From positions 1,612,001 to 1,676,000 of the forward strand of contig OZ251535.1 of NCBI GenBank assembly GCA_965243165.1: a DNA stretch of 64,000 bases. The letters are read 5' to 3'. Below the pieces are notes generated by a model that did no database searches, had not been told where the DNA came from, and saw only the letters and a list, made by a program, of their open reading frames with translations. Source of the stretch: CATQHD01 sp965243165. GTDB taxonomy: Bacteria > Actinomycetota > Acidimicrobiia > Spongiisociales > Spongiisociaceae. Shown here piece by piece: positions 37,181 through 45,522 of this stretch (within the stretch, counting starts at the first letter, position 1; each line of letters starts with the position of its first letter). The position numbers and the translations under genes were made by a program.

Positions 37181-37460
37181 GAAGCGGTCGAGCCTGCGAA
37201 AGTTCTCCGAACATACGTACCCCTAGCCGGAAGCCCGAAAATTTGGTATACCTATTGGGCTGAAGCACAAACACCGCCGCGAGTTCTGGAGAGGGCGGCG
37301 GTCAGAGAGACGGATCCCGTTCGGTCCGGCCCCGTCGGGCCGGGGGCGGCCTTGTGCGGCCCGGCGGATTTTCGTTCAAGGAGGCGGCGGCGGGGGATGG
37401 GCCCGGGTTTGCCGGCGGGGAGGGGCCGATTTTCGCGTTCTCGAGGGCATTTGGGTTGGA
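37181..37460 (+). repeat. Dispersed ~280-bp structured repeat, copy 1
   Basis: Matches 51436-51711 on the opposite strand over its full length, with long perfectly conserved blocks. Two hairpins are kept in both copies: an 8-bp stem at 37273-37280/37295-37302 with a 14-base loop, and a 7-bp stem around CGTC at 37326-37343. A one-base length difference between the hairpins shifts all reading frames, so conservation is not protein-driven. Candidate structured RNA or small non-autonomous element. The stretch 37461-37648 after it holds no gene, only a strong ribosome site with a nine-codon frame at 37519-37548. Confidence 0.75.
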
Positions 37461-37564
37461 TTGAAGGAGCGGACGGCGGCGTGTTTGCCTCAGCGGGTTT
37501 GCCGAAAGGAGGGTATCTATGGCCTATATCGGCAGATGTCATGTTTGAGGCGCAACGGGCGCTG

Positions 37565-37726
37565 GCGAGTCGGTCTATGCCTGACGGCAGGGGCGGCCGA
37601 CCGCTCGCTCGAGGCTCCCGGGCAGCCAGCTGGGCCGCTCTCCAAGGGTCAGTCGTCTTCGGTTTCGGTCGGGGAGGGTTCCGGATCGGGGTCGGCCGGA
37701 GAAATGTGGGAGTAGTAGCCCGCTAT
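37565..37726 (-). repeat. Direct repeat of the DUF2339 3' end and flank, copy 1
   Basis: About 162 bp closely similar to 37896-38059. It covers the last ~24 codons of the 61-residue membrane ORF and the ~85 bases after its stop. Since even the untranslated part is conserved, the duplication is recent or the flank has a function such as transcript 3' end formation. Confidence 0.8.
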
Positions 37727-37834
37727 GTAGAACACTATCTGCAGCAGGACGAACACGCCCAAGGTTATCCACGGCCACCGAACCATCAGTTCCCCGAGTT
37801 CACCGACCAGCCTAACCACCGCATTCCCCTTCAA
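37649..37834 (-). CDS. Small single-helix membrane protein sharing its C-terminus with the DUF2339 protein
   Basis: A 61-residue frame with one membrane helix (ITLGVFVLLQIVFYIAGYY) and an acidic Pro-rich tail PADPDPEPSPTETEDD. The tail and the bases coding it are nearly the same as the end of the large DUF2339 protein just upstream. Initiation is by TTG at 37834, or by GTG at 37819 with AAGGGG before it. It could be a functional small protein born from duplication of the large gene's end, or a decaying fragment. Function unknown. Confidence 0.5.
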   Translation of the reverse strand: MKGNAVVRLVGELGELMVRWPWITLGVFVLLQIVFYIAGYYSHISPADPDPEPSPTETEDD

Positions 37835-37895
37835 CCTCGACTGGCATCATCGTAGTTTACATCGTTGATTGACATCGGGAACGCAACGGGTGCCC

Positions 37896-38059
37896 GCGAG
37901 TCGGTCTATGCCTGACGGCAGGGGCGGCCGACCGCTCGCTCGAGGCCCCCGGGCAGCCGGCCGGGCCGTTTCCAGGGGTCAGGCGGCTTCTTCGGTTTCG
38001 GTCGGGGAGGGTTCCGGATCGGGGTCGGCCGGAGGGACGGGGGAGAAGTAGCCCACTAT
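37896..38059 (-). repeat. Direct repeat of the DUF2339 3' end and flank, copy 2
   Basis: Partner of 37565-37726, in the same orientation and 331 bases further right. It includes the DUF2339 C-terminal codons and the 3' flank. Confidence 0.8.
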
Positions 38060-40720
38060 CAGCAGCAGGACGCCCACGCCCAGGAAGGACACCACCCGGG
38101 CCAGGGTTCCGGTGTTGCCGAGGTCTACCAGGAACAGCTTCACCACCACCACTCCCATCAGGGCGGCGCCTGCGATCCATACCGGACGCCGGACGAGCCG
38201 CCCGCCGGCCACCATCGCGCCCAGCCCGGCCAGCCCCCACAGGATCGACAGGGACGCCTGCAGCAGGGTGGAGTCGAACATGTCTCCGAATCGGAACGGC
38301 ACATCGAACCAATGGTGGACGGTGCGCACCGCACTCATCGTCAACAGCAGCATCCCGAAAGCGGCCGTCCATCCAACCCAGTTGCGCCGGACGACGGACA
38401 GTTCCCAGCCCTCGAAGGGGGCGGTCCGGCGCCGCCACAGGAAAGCCGCGGCAGCCGTCAGGACGACGGCCGCCTCCAGCGGGTTGAGCAGCGGCAGATA
38501 GACCAGCGGACGCGGATCGCCGTCGGATGTCAGCAGGAGCACCGCCGACGCCGCCGTCAGCCCCGCCAGCAGCATCCCCGCCCCGGCGGTGAGGTAGACG
38601 CGCCGATACGGGCGGAGAGGCCAGGGGATGCGGCGCCCGTTCCACAGCGGGATGGAGGCGGCCGCCAGCGCGGCGGCGACCCCCGCCGACGCGGGCCACA
38701 CCCCGTCCGCCGCCCGATCGACCAGCGCGGACGCCTCCAAGGCGGCGAGCGCTGCAACCAGCCAGAGGCCCCCTGCGTGCAGGGCGGCCGCCAGTTTCGG
38801 GAACTGGTCCTCCCGCAGCCGCAGGAACAGGTAGAACACCGCCAGCGCGGCCGGCCAGGCCGCCCATCCGTATTCGTCGAACGGATGGCCGAGCCGCTCG
38901 GAATCCTCCCAGACAACTGTTATGAGCAGCGCCGCCGCCATGGCCGGCAGGACCGCCGTTCCCAGCGCCGCCAGCCGCGGCCAGCGCAGATGAGGCGCCG
39001 CCAGCGCCGCCCCTCCCAGACAGGCGGTCGTCCACACCAGCACGGCGGCCAGTTCGGCGTAGGAGAGCTGGTTGGCGATTTCCGTCGACCCGCCCCACAG
39101 GAGCCACGCCGCCCCCCATATCATCCCCATCCAAACCGCCGTCAGGCCGGAGGGGGTTCGGTGCCGCTCCCGGTCGTACAGCCAGGCCGAGAACAGCCCG
39201 GCCGCGGCCAGGAGGGCCGACCCGGCCAGATAGGGGTTGACCACCGGGAGGGCGTCGGCCGGATAGGGCAGCTCGACCAGCAGGAACCACATGAAGCTGA
39301 CCCCCGCCAAGCCTTGGAGAAAAGCGCCGCCCGCCGCCAGCAGACGGAAACGGCGGCGCAGGCCCATCCACACCACCGCCGCTCCTTCCGCCGCCCATAT
39401 CAGGGATATGTAGAAGGCGTCGAAGGCCAGCGGGACGGCCAGCGAGGCGAAGAACAGGCCCAAGCCCAAGTGGGCGTCGCTCAGCAGCCTCCGCTCCCGG
39501 AAGACCCGCCAGTGGGCGGCCAGCAGCCCGCCGTGGAGGGCGGCCAGCCCCAAGGCGCTGAAGGCCGGTCCGTATTCGGTGTGGCCGACCAGCTCGTTCT
39601 GCAACAGGAAAACGGTGAACGGAGCTCCGAAGATCAGCGGCCCGTCTACCGTCCACCGGGCGGCCGGGCTGCGCTCCCGCCCCCGGATCTCCAGAAGCAG
39701 GGGCGCCGATATGTACATGACCGCGAACAGGGCCAGGAATATCTGGGCGGAGGCCATTTGGACGGGGTCGTAGCGGAGCAGCAGCCAGTGGGCGCTCACC
39801 CCGTATGTGAAGATGAAGCCCAAGAGGCTCAGCTCCGGCCAGCCTTTGAACCAGGTGAGGGCCAGCACCGCGGCGCCGAGCACCGCCATGTAGGTGAAGA
39901 GGAGCAGATGGTTCCCGTCGTCCACCGAGATCAACACCGGCGCCAGGAACCCGCCGATGAGGCCCAGCACCGACAGGGCGCGGGAGTCCTGCACCGTTGA
40001 CAGCGCTCCGGTCCACACGGTGATCGCCACCACCGCGGCTATAGCGGCGGGGCCGGGCAGCACCTCGTAGCGGATGAGCGAGGCGTACACGGTCAGATAG
40101 AGGACCGCCGACCCTCCTCCCTGCAGGCTGAGCGCGTACATCAGATTGCGCCGCCGCACCCACAGCCCCACCCCGGTCATGGCCGCTCCGAACAGGGCGG
40201 CCGCGGCCAGCCGCATTTCCAGGGTGAGGGTGATCCAGCCCCGGTTCAAGGCGGTCTGGATCAGGAATCCCAGCCCGATCAACGACAACAGGACCCCCGC
40301 TTTCACCGGGGCGTTGCCGGCGGTGAACCAGTTCTTGACGGCCCGCGCCGGTGCGCTCAGCAGCGCGGCGAGAGGGTCCTGCCGCGGAGGGTCCTCTTCG
40401 ATTCGAGCCGGGGCGGCGGCAACCGGTTCGGGGCGCGGCCCCGCCGGAGACGGACGGGCGGCGGCAACCGGCGCGGGAGCCGCCCGGGGTGCGGCGGCCG
40501 GGGGCGGCGGAGCGGGGGCGGCGGGCGGAGCCTCCTTCGCGGGCGGGGCCGGTGCGGCCGCCTCGGCTTCGGGCTTTTGGCCGGCCTCCAGCTGTTCTAC
40601 CCGTTTCCGGAGGCGGGTCACCTCGGCGCTCAATCGGCTGATCCGCACGGCCATAGGGATGAGGACGGGCGCCGTCGCCGCCAAGACGAACAAGACGGGC
40701 AAGACGATGTACAAACCCAC
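37979..40720 (-). CDS. DUF2339-family polytopic membrane protein
   Basis: A 913-residue membrane protein. After one N-terminal helix (YIVLPVLFVLAATAPVLIPMAV) comes a short coiled coil (RLSAEVTRLRKRVEQLE) and a long Pro/Ala-rich linker. About 25 tightly packed hydrophobic helices follow, with the DUF2339 landmarks NWFTAGNAPVKAGVLLSLIGLGFL, EMRLAAAALFGAAMTGVGLW and SLQGGGSAVLYLTVYASL. The start is GTG at 40720 behind GGGAGGGG; the frame continues open upstream but without a site. Role is unknown, perhaps envelope-associated. The acidic C-terminal tail is repeated in the adjacent small ORF. Confidence 0.88.
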   Translation of the reverse strand: MGLYIVLPVLFVLAATAPVLIPMAVRISRLSAEVTRLRKRVEQLEAGQKPEAEAAAPAPPAKEAPPAAPAPPPPAAAPRAAPAPVAAARPSPAGPRPEPVAAAPARIEEDPPRQDPLAALLSAPARAVKNWFTAGNAPVKAGVLLSLIGLGFLIQTALNRGWITLTLEMRLAAAALFGAAMTGVGLWVRRRNLMYALSLQGGGSAVLYLTVYASLIRYEVLPGPAAIAAVVAITVWTGALSTVQDSRALSVLGLIGGFLAPVLISVDDGNHLLLFTYMAVLGAAVLALTWFKGWPELSLLGFIFTYGVSAHWLLLRYDPVQMASAQIFLALFAVMYISAPLLLEIRGRERSPAARWTVDGPLIFGAPFTVFLLQNELVGHTEYGPAFSALGLAALHGGLLAAHWRVFRERRLLSDAHLGLGLFFASLAVPLAFDAFYISLIWAAEGAAVVWMGLRRRFRLLAAGGAFLQGLAGVSFMWFLLVELPYPADALPVVNPYLAGSALLAAAGLFSAWLYDRERHRTPSGLTAVWMGMIWGAAWLLWGGSTEIANQLSYAELAAVLVWTTACLGGAALAAPHLRWPRLAALGTAVLPAMAAALLITVVWEDSERLGHPFDEYGWAAWPAALAVFYLFLRLREDQFPKLAAALHAGGLWLVAALAALEASALVDRAADGVWPASAGVAAALAAASIPLWNGRRIPWPLRPYRRVYLTAGAGMLLAGLTAASAVLLLTSDGDPRPLVYLPLLNPLEAAVVLTAAAAFLWRRRTAPFEGWELSVVRRNWVGWTAAFGMLLLTMSAVRTVHHWFDVPFRFGDMFDSTLLQASLSILWGLAGLGAMVAGGRLVRRPVWIAGAALMGVVVVKLFLVDLGNTGTLARVVSFLGVGVLLLIVGYFSPVPPADPDPEPSPTETEEAA

Positions 40721-40812
40721 AGCCCCTCCCTTCTGGGCCGATCCTAGCGAAGGAGAGTCTTCCTGTTCGGACTGTGTTCCTTCCGCCGGTCGATGCGCCG
40801 GGGTGATTCCGT

Positions 40813-41946
40813 TCAGTAGAGGTGTCCTTCGAAGCCGAGCAGCCATAGGGTGAGGATGGTGAGGGCGAGGCCGGATGCGGTGCAGATCGTCCAGTCGATC
40901 AGGCGGGCGGCGAGCCTTCTGCCGGCTGCGGCGGGCGGGCGGGTGGTGTTTCGGCTTGGTTGGGGGTCTGGGGTTACGGCGGTGCGGGTGATTTTGTCGT
41001 GCCATCCGCGTCGTTGGGGGTCGAAGAGGGGGGAGGCGGCGGTGAGGAGGAAGATGGGTATTCCGGCCAGGGGGATGAGCAGGGGGAGGTGGAGGGCGGC
41101 CCATCTGGCGGTTGTGCGGGTCCATCTTGGGGTTTGTCCGCCGGGGGTGCGGATGGTTTGGATTCGGGTGAGGCGTTTACCGATCGTTCGTCCGAGGGCG
41201 GCGGTTGCCAGGGTTTCGTAGAGAAGGAAGGGTGCCAGGAACAGGCCGGCGGCGGCCAGGTAGACGAGGAGCAACAGCACCAAGGGGTCGACGCCGCGGC
41301 CGGCATCGCTTTCACCACCCGGCACATCTGGCTCAGTTCCGTCTCCGGTGTTCATCAACATTTCGAGGCGGTGCAGGAGTGGATTCATAACGATCAGGTC
41401 AATGTCATCTATGGTTCCGTCTCTTCCGGCTGGAATTTCAGCACGGATGCGGTCTAGTATGGTTGCTTTCTTGGCGGGAGTGTCGACCGAATCGTCGAGC
41501 ACGAAGTTCACCGTGAATTGTCCTGTGGCTATATCGAAGGTAGATCCAGTTTCTATTACGCTTTCGTTGTTCCATACGATATCATGAACGATGGTGAGTC
41601 GTTCTTTGAGTTGTGCTTCGGTGTAGCCGCGGTCCTCGATGATTTGTATGTCGCGGGGAAACGCCAGAATTGTTTCTACGGCGCCGGCGGGGGCTTCTCC
41701 AGCGAAGGCGATCCAAACCGTCTGGTCGTCTTCGATCCGAGCTCCTGCAAAATCTTCTGGATATTCTTCCCGGATATCGTTGACCATCGTAGACAGTGAT
41801 CCCTTTGTAAGGGTGGCAGCGGCGGCCAGAGCATCGGATACGAGTGTACTGGCCCATGCGTTGCCGGCGGTCAACGCTGCAAGTAGGAAAACCGCCAGCA
41901 TTCCCAGCAACCGCCATGTCTGTGAGCTTCGCCTCCGGGTACTCAT
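40813..41946 (-). CDS. Chimeric membrane protein: pro-region-like domain fused to RDD domain (copy B1)
   Basis: A 377-residue paralog of the protein at 30700-31947. The signal peptide (LLGMLAVFLLAALTAGNA) is followed by a shortened pro-region that lacks the AEQEGISLEEAI helix and begins at STMVNDIREEYPEDFAGARIE, then RAFPRD-equivalent LAFPRDIQIIEDRGYTEAQL. The RDD part is nearly the same as in copy A, including loss of the first helix, RRGWHDKITRT and the orphan C-terminal RRLAARLIDWTICTASG helix ending in GHLY. It overlaps the upstream truncated paralog by four bases (ATGA). Confidence 0.83.
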   Translation of the reverse strand: MSTRRRSSQTWRLLGMLAVFLLAALTAGNAWASTLVSDALAAAATLTKGSLSTMVNDIREEYPEDFAGARIEDDQTVWIAFAGEAPAGAVETILAFPRDIQIIEDRGYTEAQLKERLTIVHDIVWNNESVIETGSTFDIATGQFTVNFVLDDSVDTPAKKATILDRIRAEIPAGRDGTIDDIDLIVMNPLLHRLEMLMNTGDGTEPDVPGGESDAGRGVDPLVLLLLVYLAAAGLFLAPFLLYETLATAALGRTIGKRLTRIQTIRTPGGQTPRWTRTTARWAALHLPLLIPLAGIPIFLLTAASPLFDPQRRGWHDKITRTAVTPDPQPSRNTTRPPAAAGRRLAARLIDWTICTASGLALTILTLWLLGFEGHLY

Positions 41947-42821
41947 CGGCCGCCTCCTGTTTGCCGATTGTTCGTCCGAGGGCGGCGGCTGCCAGGGTTT
42001 CGTAGGAGGAAGAGCGTCAGGAGCAGGCTGGCGGCGGCTAAGCAGACGAGGAGTAACAGCACCAGGGGGTCAACGCCGCGGCCGACTTCGCTTTCACCAT
42101 CCGGCATACCTAGCTCGGGTCCGCCTTCGATGCGATCGACAACCTTCAGGTCGATGTCATCTATGGTTCCGTCTCTTCCCGCCGGTATTTCAGCGCGGAT
42201 GCGGTTTAGTATGGTTGCTTTCTTGGCGGGGGTATCGATTGAATCATGCAGTACGATAGTAACTTGGATCTGTCCGGTAGTGATGGAGTAAGTCGATATG
42301 TAATCTATCACCTCTTCGTAGCTGGACGCGATTCCGGAAACAATCCCGTGGCGTTTGTTGAGGGTTGCTTCGGTGAATCCCCGGTTTTCGATGATTCGGA
42401 TGGGGTGTGGGAAGGCTCGGATGGCTTCAACGGCCTCGGCGGGCGCTGTTCCGGTGAAGGATACAAAACCATTCACGTCGTTCCTGATCCAAGAGCCTGT
42501 AAAGTCTTCGGGATATTTTTCCCTGATTTCGTTGACTAAATAGGAGAACGCGTCTTGCCAGGCGTACCTCTCAATGGATTCTTCGAGCGAGATGCCTTCC
42601 TGTTCTGCTATCAATTCCAGGTCTTGGCAAAGGTATCCAGAGATTATTCCGGCGGCCAGCTGTTCAACTGGGTCGGCCTTTGTCAGGGTAGTATTGGTGT
42701 CTGGAGTGTCGGATACGGTTGTACAGGTCCATGCGTTGCCGGCGGTCGGCGCTGCGAGCAGGGAAACCGTCAGTATTCCCAGCAACCGCCATGCCAATGA
42801 ACTGCGGGCTCGGGTTTTCAT
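41943..42821 (-). CDS. Truncated pro-region-RDD paralog (copy B2)
   Basis: A 292-residue paralog with the full pro-region (IAEQEGISLEESIERYAWQ, EIREKYPEDFTGSWIR, RAFPHPIRIIENRGFTEATL) and the first membrane helix of the RDD part (VLLLLVCLAAASLLLTLFLL). It then departs from its relatives: the DNA still matches the TAALGRTIGK coding region, but in another frame, giving NPGSRRPRTNNRQ and a stop. Most of the RDD domain is deleted and the next gene starts at once. It may still function as a single-helix anchored pro-region. It overlaps both neighbours by four bases. Confidence 0.75.
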   Translation of the reverse strand: MKTRARSSLAWRLLGILTVSLLAAPTAGNAWTCTTVSDTPDTNTTLTKADPVEQLAAGIISGYLCQDLELIAEQEGISLEESIERYAWQDAFSYLVNEIREKYPEDFTGSWIRNDVNGFVSFTGTAPAEAVEAIRAFPHPIRIIENRGFTEATLNKRHGIVSGIASSYEEVIDYISTYSITTGQIQVTIVLHDSIDTPAKKATILNRIRAEIPAGRDGTIDDIDLKVVDRIEGGPELGMPDGESEVGRGVDPLVLLLLVCLAAASLLLTLFLLRNPGSRRPRTNNRQTGGGR

Positions 42822-43975
42822 GAGCTGCCCCTCGACTGTTGGCGGCCTTGAAGCCCTTCGGAGGTTGGAACGACGATGGTGCCTGCGGCTTTGTCGTGCC
42901 ATCCGCGCCGTTGGGGGTCGAAGAGGGGGGAGGCGGCTGTCAGAAGGAAGACCAGTATTCCGATGATGGGTAGTGCGAGGAGGGGAAGGTAGAGCACCAT
43001 CCATCTTATGCTGGCTTTCTTCCATCCGGGAACTTGGCCGTTGTCGATGCATACTACTTGGGTCTTGGTGAGTATTTTTCCGATTGTTTCTCCTCGAAGA
43101 GCAGTCAGCGGCAACTCGTAGATAACTACCGAGATGAAGACAATGGTGAAGGAATTATGAATTCCAAATACAGCCAACCAGAAGTCGGATTCATATATCA
43201 TCCGTCTTATACCCTCAATCTGATAAGAGATGCTCAATGGTTCTATGGCAACCCTGCTATTGTATAGGTCTATGAAGGTTGATCCTTCGAGTTCTAGCAA
43301 TCCAATTGACCATATCAGAAAGGTAACTCCAGCTATTGAATATAGCAGCCAGTCGATAGTTCGGGCCAGCAACCGTTTGTGTGCACCGGTTGGAAAGAGA
43401 AGTGATGTTCTTGATTCTTTGTCTTTACTTACTGGAGCGACGAGTGTGCCAGCGATTTTGTCGTGCCAGCCGTGTCGTTGAGAGTTGAACAGCGGTGATG
43501 CGGTTGTCAGGAGGAAAATCAGTATTCCGATTATTGGAATCAGAAGAGGAAGGTAGAGTATCGCCCATCTTATGCTGGATCTTGTCCATCCTGGAAAGTG
43601 GCCCTTATTGTTGTGGGTTACTTTGATTCCCATCAGTATCTTCCCGGCTGTTTGCCCTCTCGCGGCGATCAGCGGTAGTTCATATAGAAGAGATGGAAGT
43701 AGTAATAGTATTACACCGGCCAGATGTATAGCAAAGATAGATGTCCAGGGTTGGAGGTCAGGTATCGCATAGGTTTCGATCCATGTTACCGGAGGCGGCG
43801 GAGGGTCAGGTTCAACCTGATAAGTACTCCGTTTTGTTCCCGTCAAGAGTGCTATCCAATCTTGAGATGATAATAAAAGAGTTATGCCTGTAATAACATA
43901 GATCGTCCAATCGATGCACCGAGCTAATACGCGCCTCGTTGATTCAGATTGGTTGATCTTTATGATGCTTGCCAT
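42818..43975 (-). CDS. Double-RDD-domain integral membrane protein (copy B)
   Basis: A 385-residue paralog of the protein at 31944-33089, with two RDD units (~5-190 and ~200-385). Opening helices ARCIDWTIYVITGITL and ARTIDWLLYSIAGVTF, turns GQTAGKI and GETIGKI, PGW after each, and closing RRGWHDK or its variant RHGWHDK are conserved. The start at 43975 follows a GAGGAGGG site; in-frame upstream codons overlap the protease gene and are unlikely. Lies 49 bases after protease B and overlaps the next gene by four. Confidence 0.85.
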   Translation of the reverse strand: MASIIKINQSESTRRVLARCIDWTIYVITGITLLLSSQDWIALLTGTKRSTYQVEPDPPPPPVTWIETYAIPDLQPWTSIFAIHLAGVILLLLPSLLYELPLIAARGQTAGKILMGIKVTHNNKGHFPGWTRSSIRWAILYLPLLIPIIGILIFLLTTASPLFNSQRHGWHDKIAGTLVAPVSKDKESRTSLLFPTGAHKRLLARTIDWLLYSIAGVTFLIWSIGLLELEGSTFIDLYNSRVAIEPLSISYQIEGIRRMIYESDFWLAVFGIHNSFTIVFISVVIYELPLTALRGETIGKILTKTQVVCIDNGQVPGWKKASIRWMVLYLPLLALPIIGILVFLLTAASPLFDPQRRGWHDKAAGTIVVPTSEGLQGRQQSRGSS

Positions 43976-44024
43976 TTTCTTTTTGCCCTCCTCGTCTCCT
44001 GCTATTACCTTTATAGCCGATGGT

Positions 44025-45374
44025 TTATGAAGTAGCGACATCCCAACCAGGAAAGGCGTCTTCAATATGATGGACCGGAGTAAAAAGGCTTCTCCTTTTA
44101 CTGGCTGGACGCCCTATATCATTTTTGTAGCCAAAATGAATACCATAGGCGGTGTCTCCCCGGAACCATGGACCCCCAGAATCTCCTCCTTGAGTTGTAT
44201 GACTAAACATTGCTACTAGATGTTCTGCTATACCGGCATTAACAACACCTCTGTAGACCCAATCTGATTTATAACCTGTGGACATTCCATAATTTAATAA
44301 TACTTGACCTTCCACTGGGACTCCGGTTGACAAGATCGGCCGAGAGTGCCGCCCGCTGCTATTATAACGAATACTATTTGTCAGAGTGTGTCCTGAAGGT
44401 ACGGAATGCCGTTGAAGGTCTCCCCATCGTCCTTCATGTTCGTCTTCAAAAGTCAATGTTATCCTAATATTGCCGTCCCTCAATGTCTGATTGTTGGAAC
44501 AGTGGCCTGCAGTGGAGATATTCCTCTCCCCGTTTGAGTTCTCAAGAACAAACCCTGCTGTGCACCGGCTGAGATGTGTCCCGCCTCGTATGTCGGATTC
44601 AGCTCCGCCCGCTATGTCACTTACGACATTCAGAGTCACGTCGCTGGTTCCAACGTTGGCAACGCTTCCGATCGGGAGTTCGGCGCGTAGAAGATCCGAC
44701 AGTGCTTTCTTCTGTGCGGGGGTGTCAGCCGAATCCTCGATTGCGACGGTTACCTCCAACCGGCCGGTAGCGAGGTCGTAGGTCGAGACAGCGTCTTCGA
44801 CCTTGTCGTTTGCCATCACGCTGTCATGAACGGCGGTGAGGCGCCGATTGAGGCCAGCTTCGGTGAAACCCCGGTTCTCGATGATTTGCACGGCGCGCGG
44901 GAAGGCGCGGATGGAGCTCGCAGCACCGGCGGGCGCCGTTCCGGAGAAGGCCACCCAGGCTGTCAGATCTTCTTCGATCCGGGCTCCGGCGAAATCATTC
45001 GGATAATCTTGGCGGATCTCGTTGACCAGATAGGCGAGGGGGCCTTGCCATGCGTACTTCTCAATCGCTTTGTCGAGTGAGATGCCTTCCTGTTCGGCCT
45101 GCCAGGTCAGCTGTTCGCGAAGGGCTTCGGAGATCTCTCCCGCCGCGAACCGGGCAACCGGGTCACTGGGGCTGCTCGGCGCCTCTTCGTTGCCTCCCCC
45201 TCCGCTGGCTGGTACACCGGCGCCGGGGCCGGGGGTTCCGAACCCGCCGTCGTCGGATCCGGGGGGTGAAGCGGCCTGAACGGCCAAGGGGAGGACCAGC
45301 GCCAGCGCCAGCAACAGCAGGATGCCCGCCCTCGCCTTCGTGCGCCTCCGAGCTCTGCGTCTGCGGATCATCAT
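44025..45374 (-). CDS. Secreted S1-like serine protease paralog, probable triad Asp lost (copy B)
   Basis: A 449-residue paralog of protease A with the same signal peptide, linker and pro-region (WQAEQEGISLDKAIEKYAWQ). His291 (STAGHC) and Ser399 (QGGDSGGPWF) remain. The segment aligned without gaps to the putative catalytic Asp342 of copy A, YDSGPNDYQF, reads YNSSGRHSRPI here, with His at position 343. Unless another Asp substitutes, activity should be weak or absent, which would make it a binding or decoy paralog. The start has a GGAGGAATC site. First gene of module B behind the operator at 45464-45509. Confidence 0.87.
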   Translation of the reverse strand: MMIRRRRARRRTKARAGILLLLALALVLPLAVQAASPPGSDDGGFGTPGPGAGVPASGGGGNEEAPSSPSDPVARFAAGEISEALREQLTWQAEQEGISLDKAIEKYAWQGPLAYLVNEIRQDYPNDFAGARIEEDLTAWVAFSGTAPAGAASSIRAFPRAVQIIENRGFTEAGLNRRLTAVHDSVMANDKVEDAVSTYDLATGRLEVTVAIEDSADTPAQKKALSDLLRAELPIGSVANVGTSDVTLNVVSDIAGGAESDIRGGTHLSRCTAGFVLENSNGERNISTAGHCSNNQTLRDGNIRITLTFEDEHEGRWGDLQRHSVPSGHTLTNSIRYNSSGRHSRPILSTGVPVEGQVLLNYGMSTGYKSDWVYRGVVNAGIAEHLVAMFSHTTQGGDSGGPWFRGDTAYGIHFGYKNDIGRPASKRRSLFTPVHHIEDAFPGWDVATS

Positions 45375-45463
45375 GAGATTCCTCCTGTCATCCGGCTTCC
45401 TATTGCTTCTTCGAAGATATCACATCGAATAGGGTTCCGGAGGCTGAAACCGCCTATTTTGTA

Positions 45464-45509
45464 ATTGTGTGCAATATGCAAAACCGGAAGATTGCATATT
45501 GTATACAAT
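45464..45509 (-). promoter_or_regulatory. 18-bp inverted-repeat operator upstream of protease B
   Basis: Same arms as at 34557-34602, including ATTGTATACAAT at 45498-45509, with only the ten-base spacer differing. It lies 13 bases beyond the stop of the GntR-family gene and ~90 bases ahead of protease B, an ideal position for control by that regulator. Confidence 0.78.
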
Positions 45510-45522
45510 CTCAGCAAACCGG

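Larger units (their letters stand above)
40813..45509 (-). repeat. Module B: second copy of the protease / double-RDD / pro-region-RDD operon
   Basis: Same gene order, orientation and promoter as 30700-34602, with one extra truncated pro-region gene. Its left end closely matches that of module A (the coding end GHLY and the bases CAGTAGAGGTGTCCTTCGA). The two lie about 6.2 kb apart with housekeeping genes between. Confidence 0.85.

Noticed and set aside
30700..45509. Transposon or integron explanation for the duplicated modules
   Set aside because: No transposase, integrase or terminal inverted repeats are visible at the module ends; only the polX-tail repeat supports insertion, so I do not call a mobile element.
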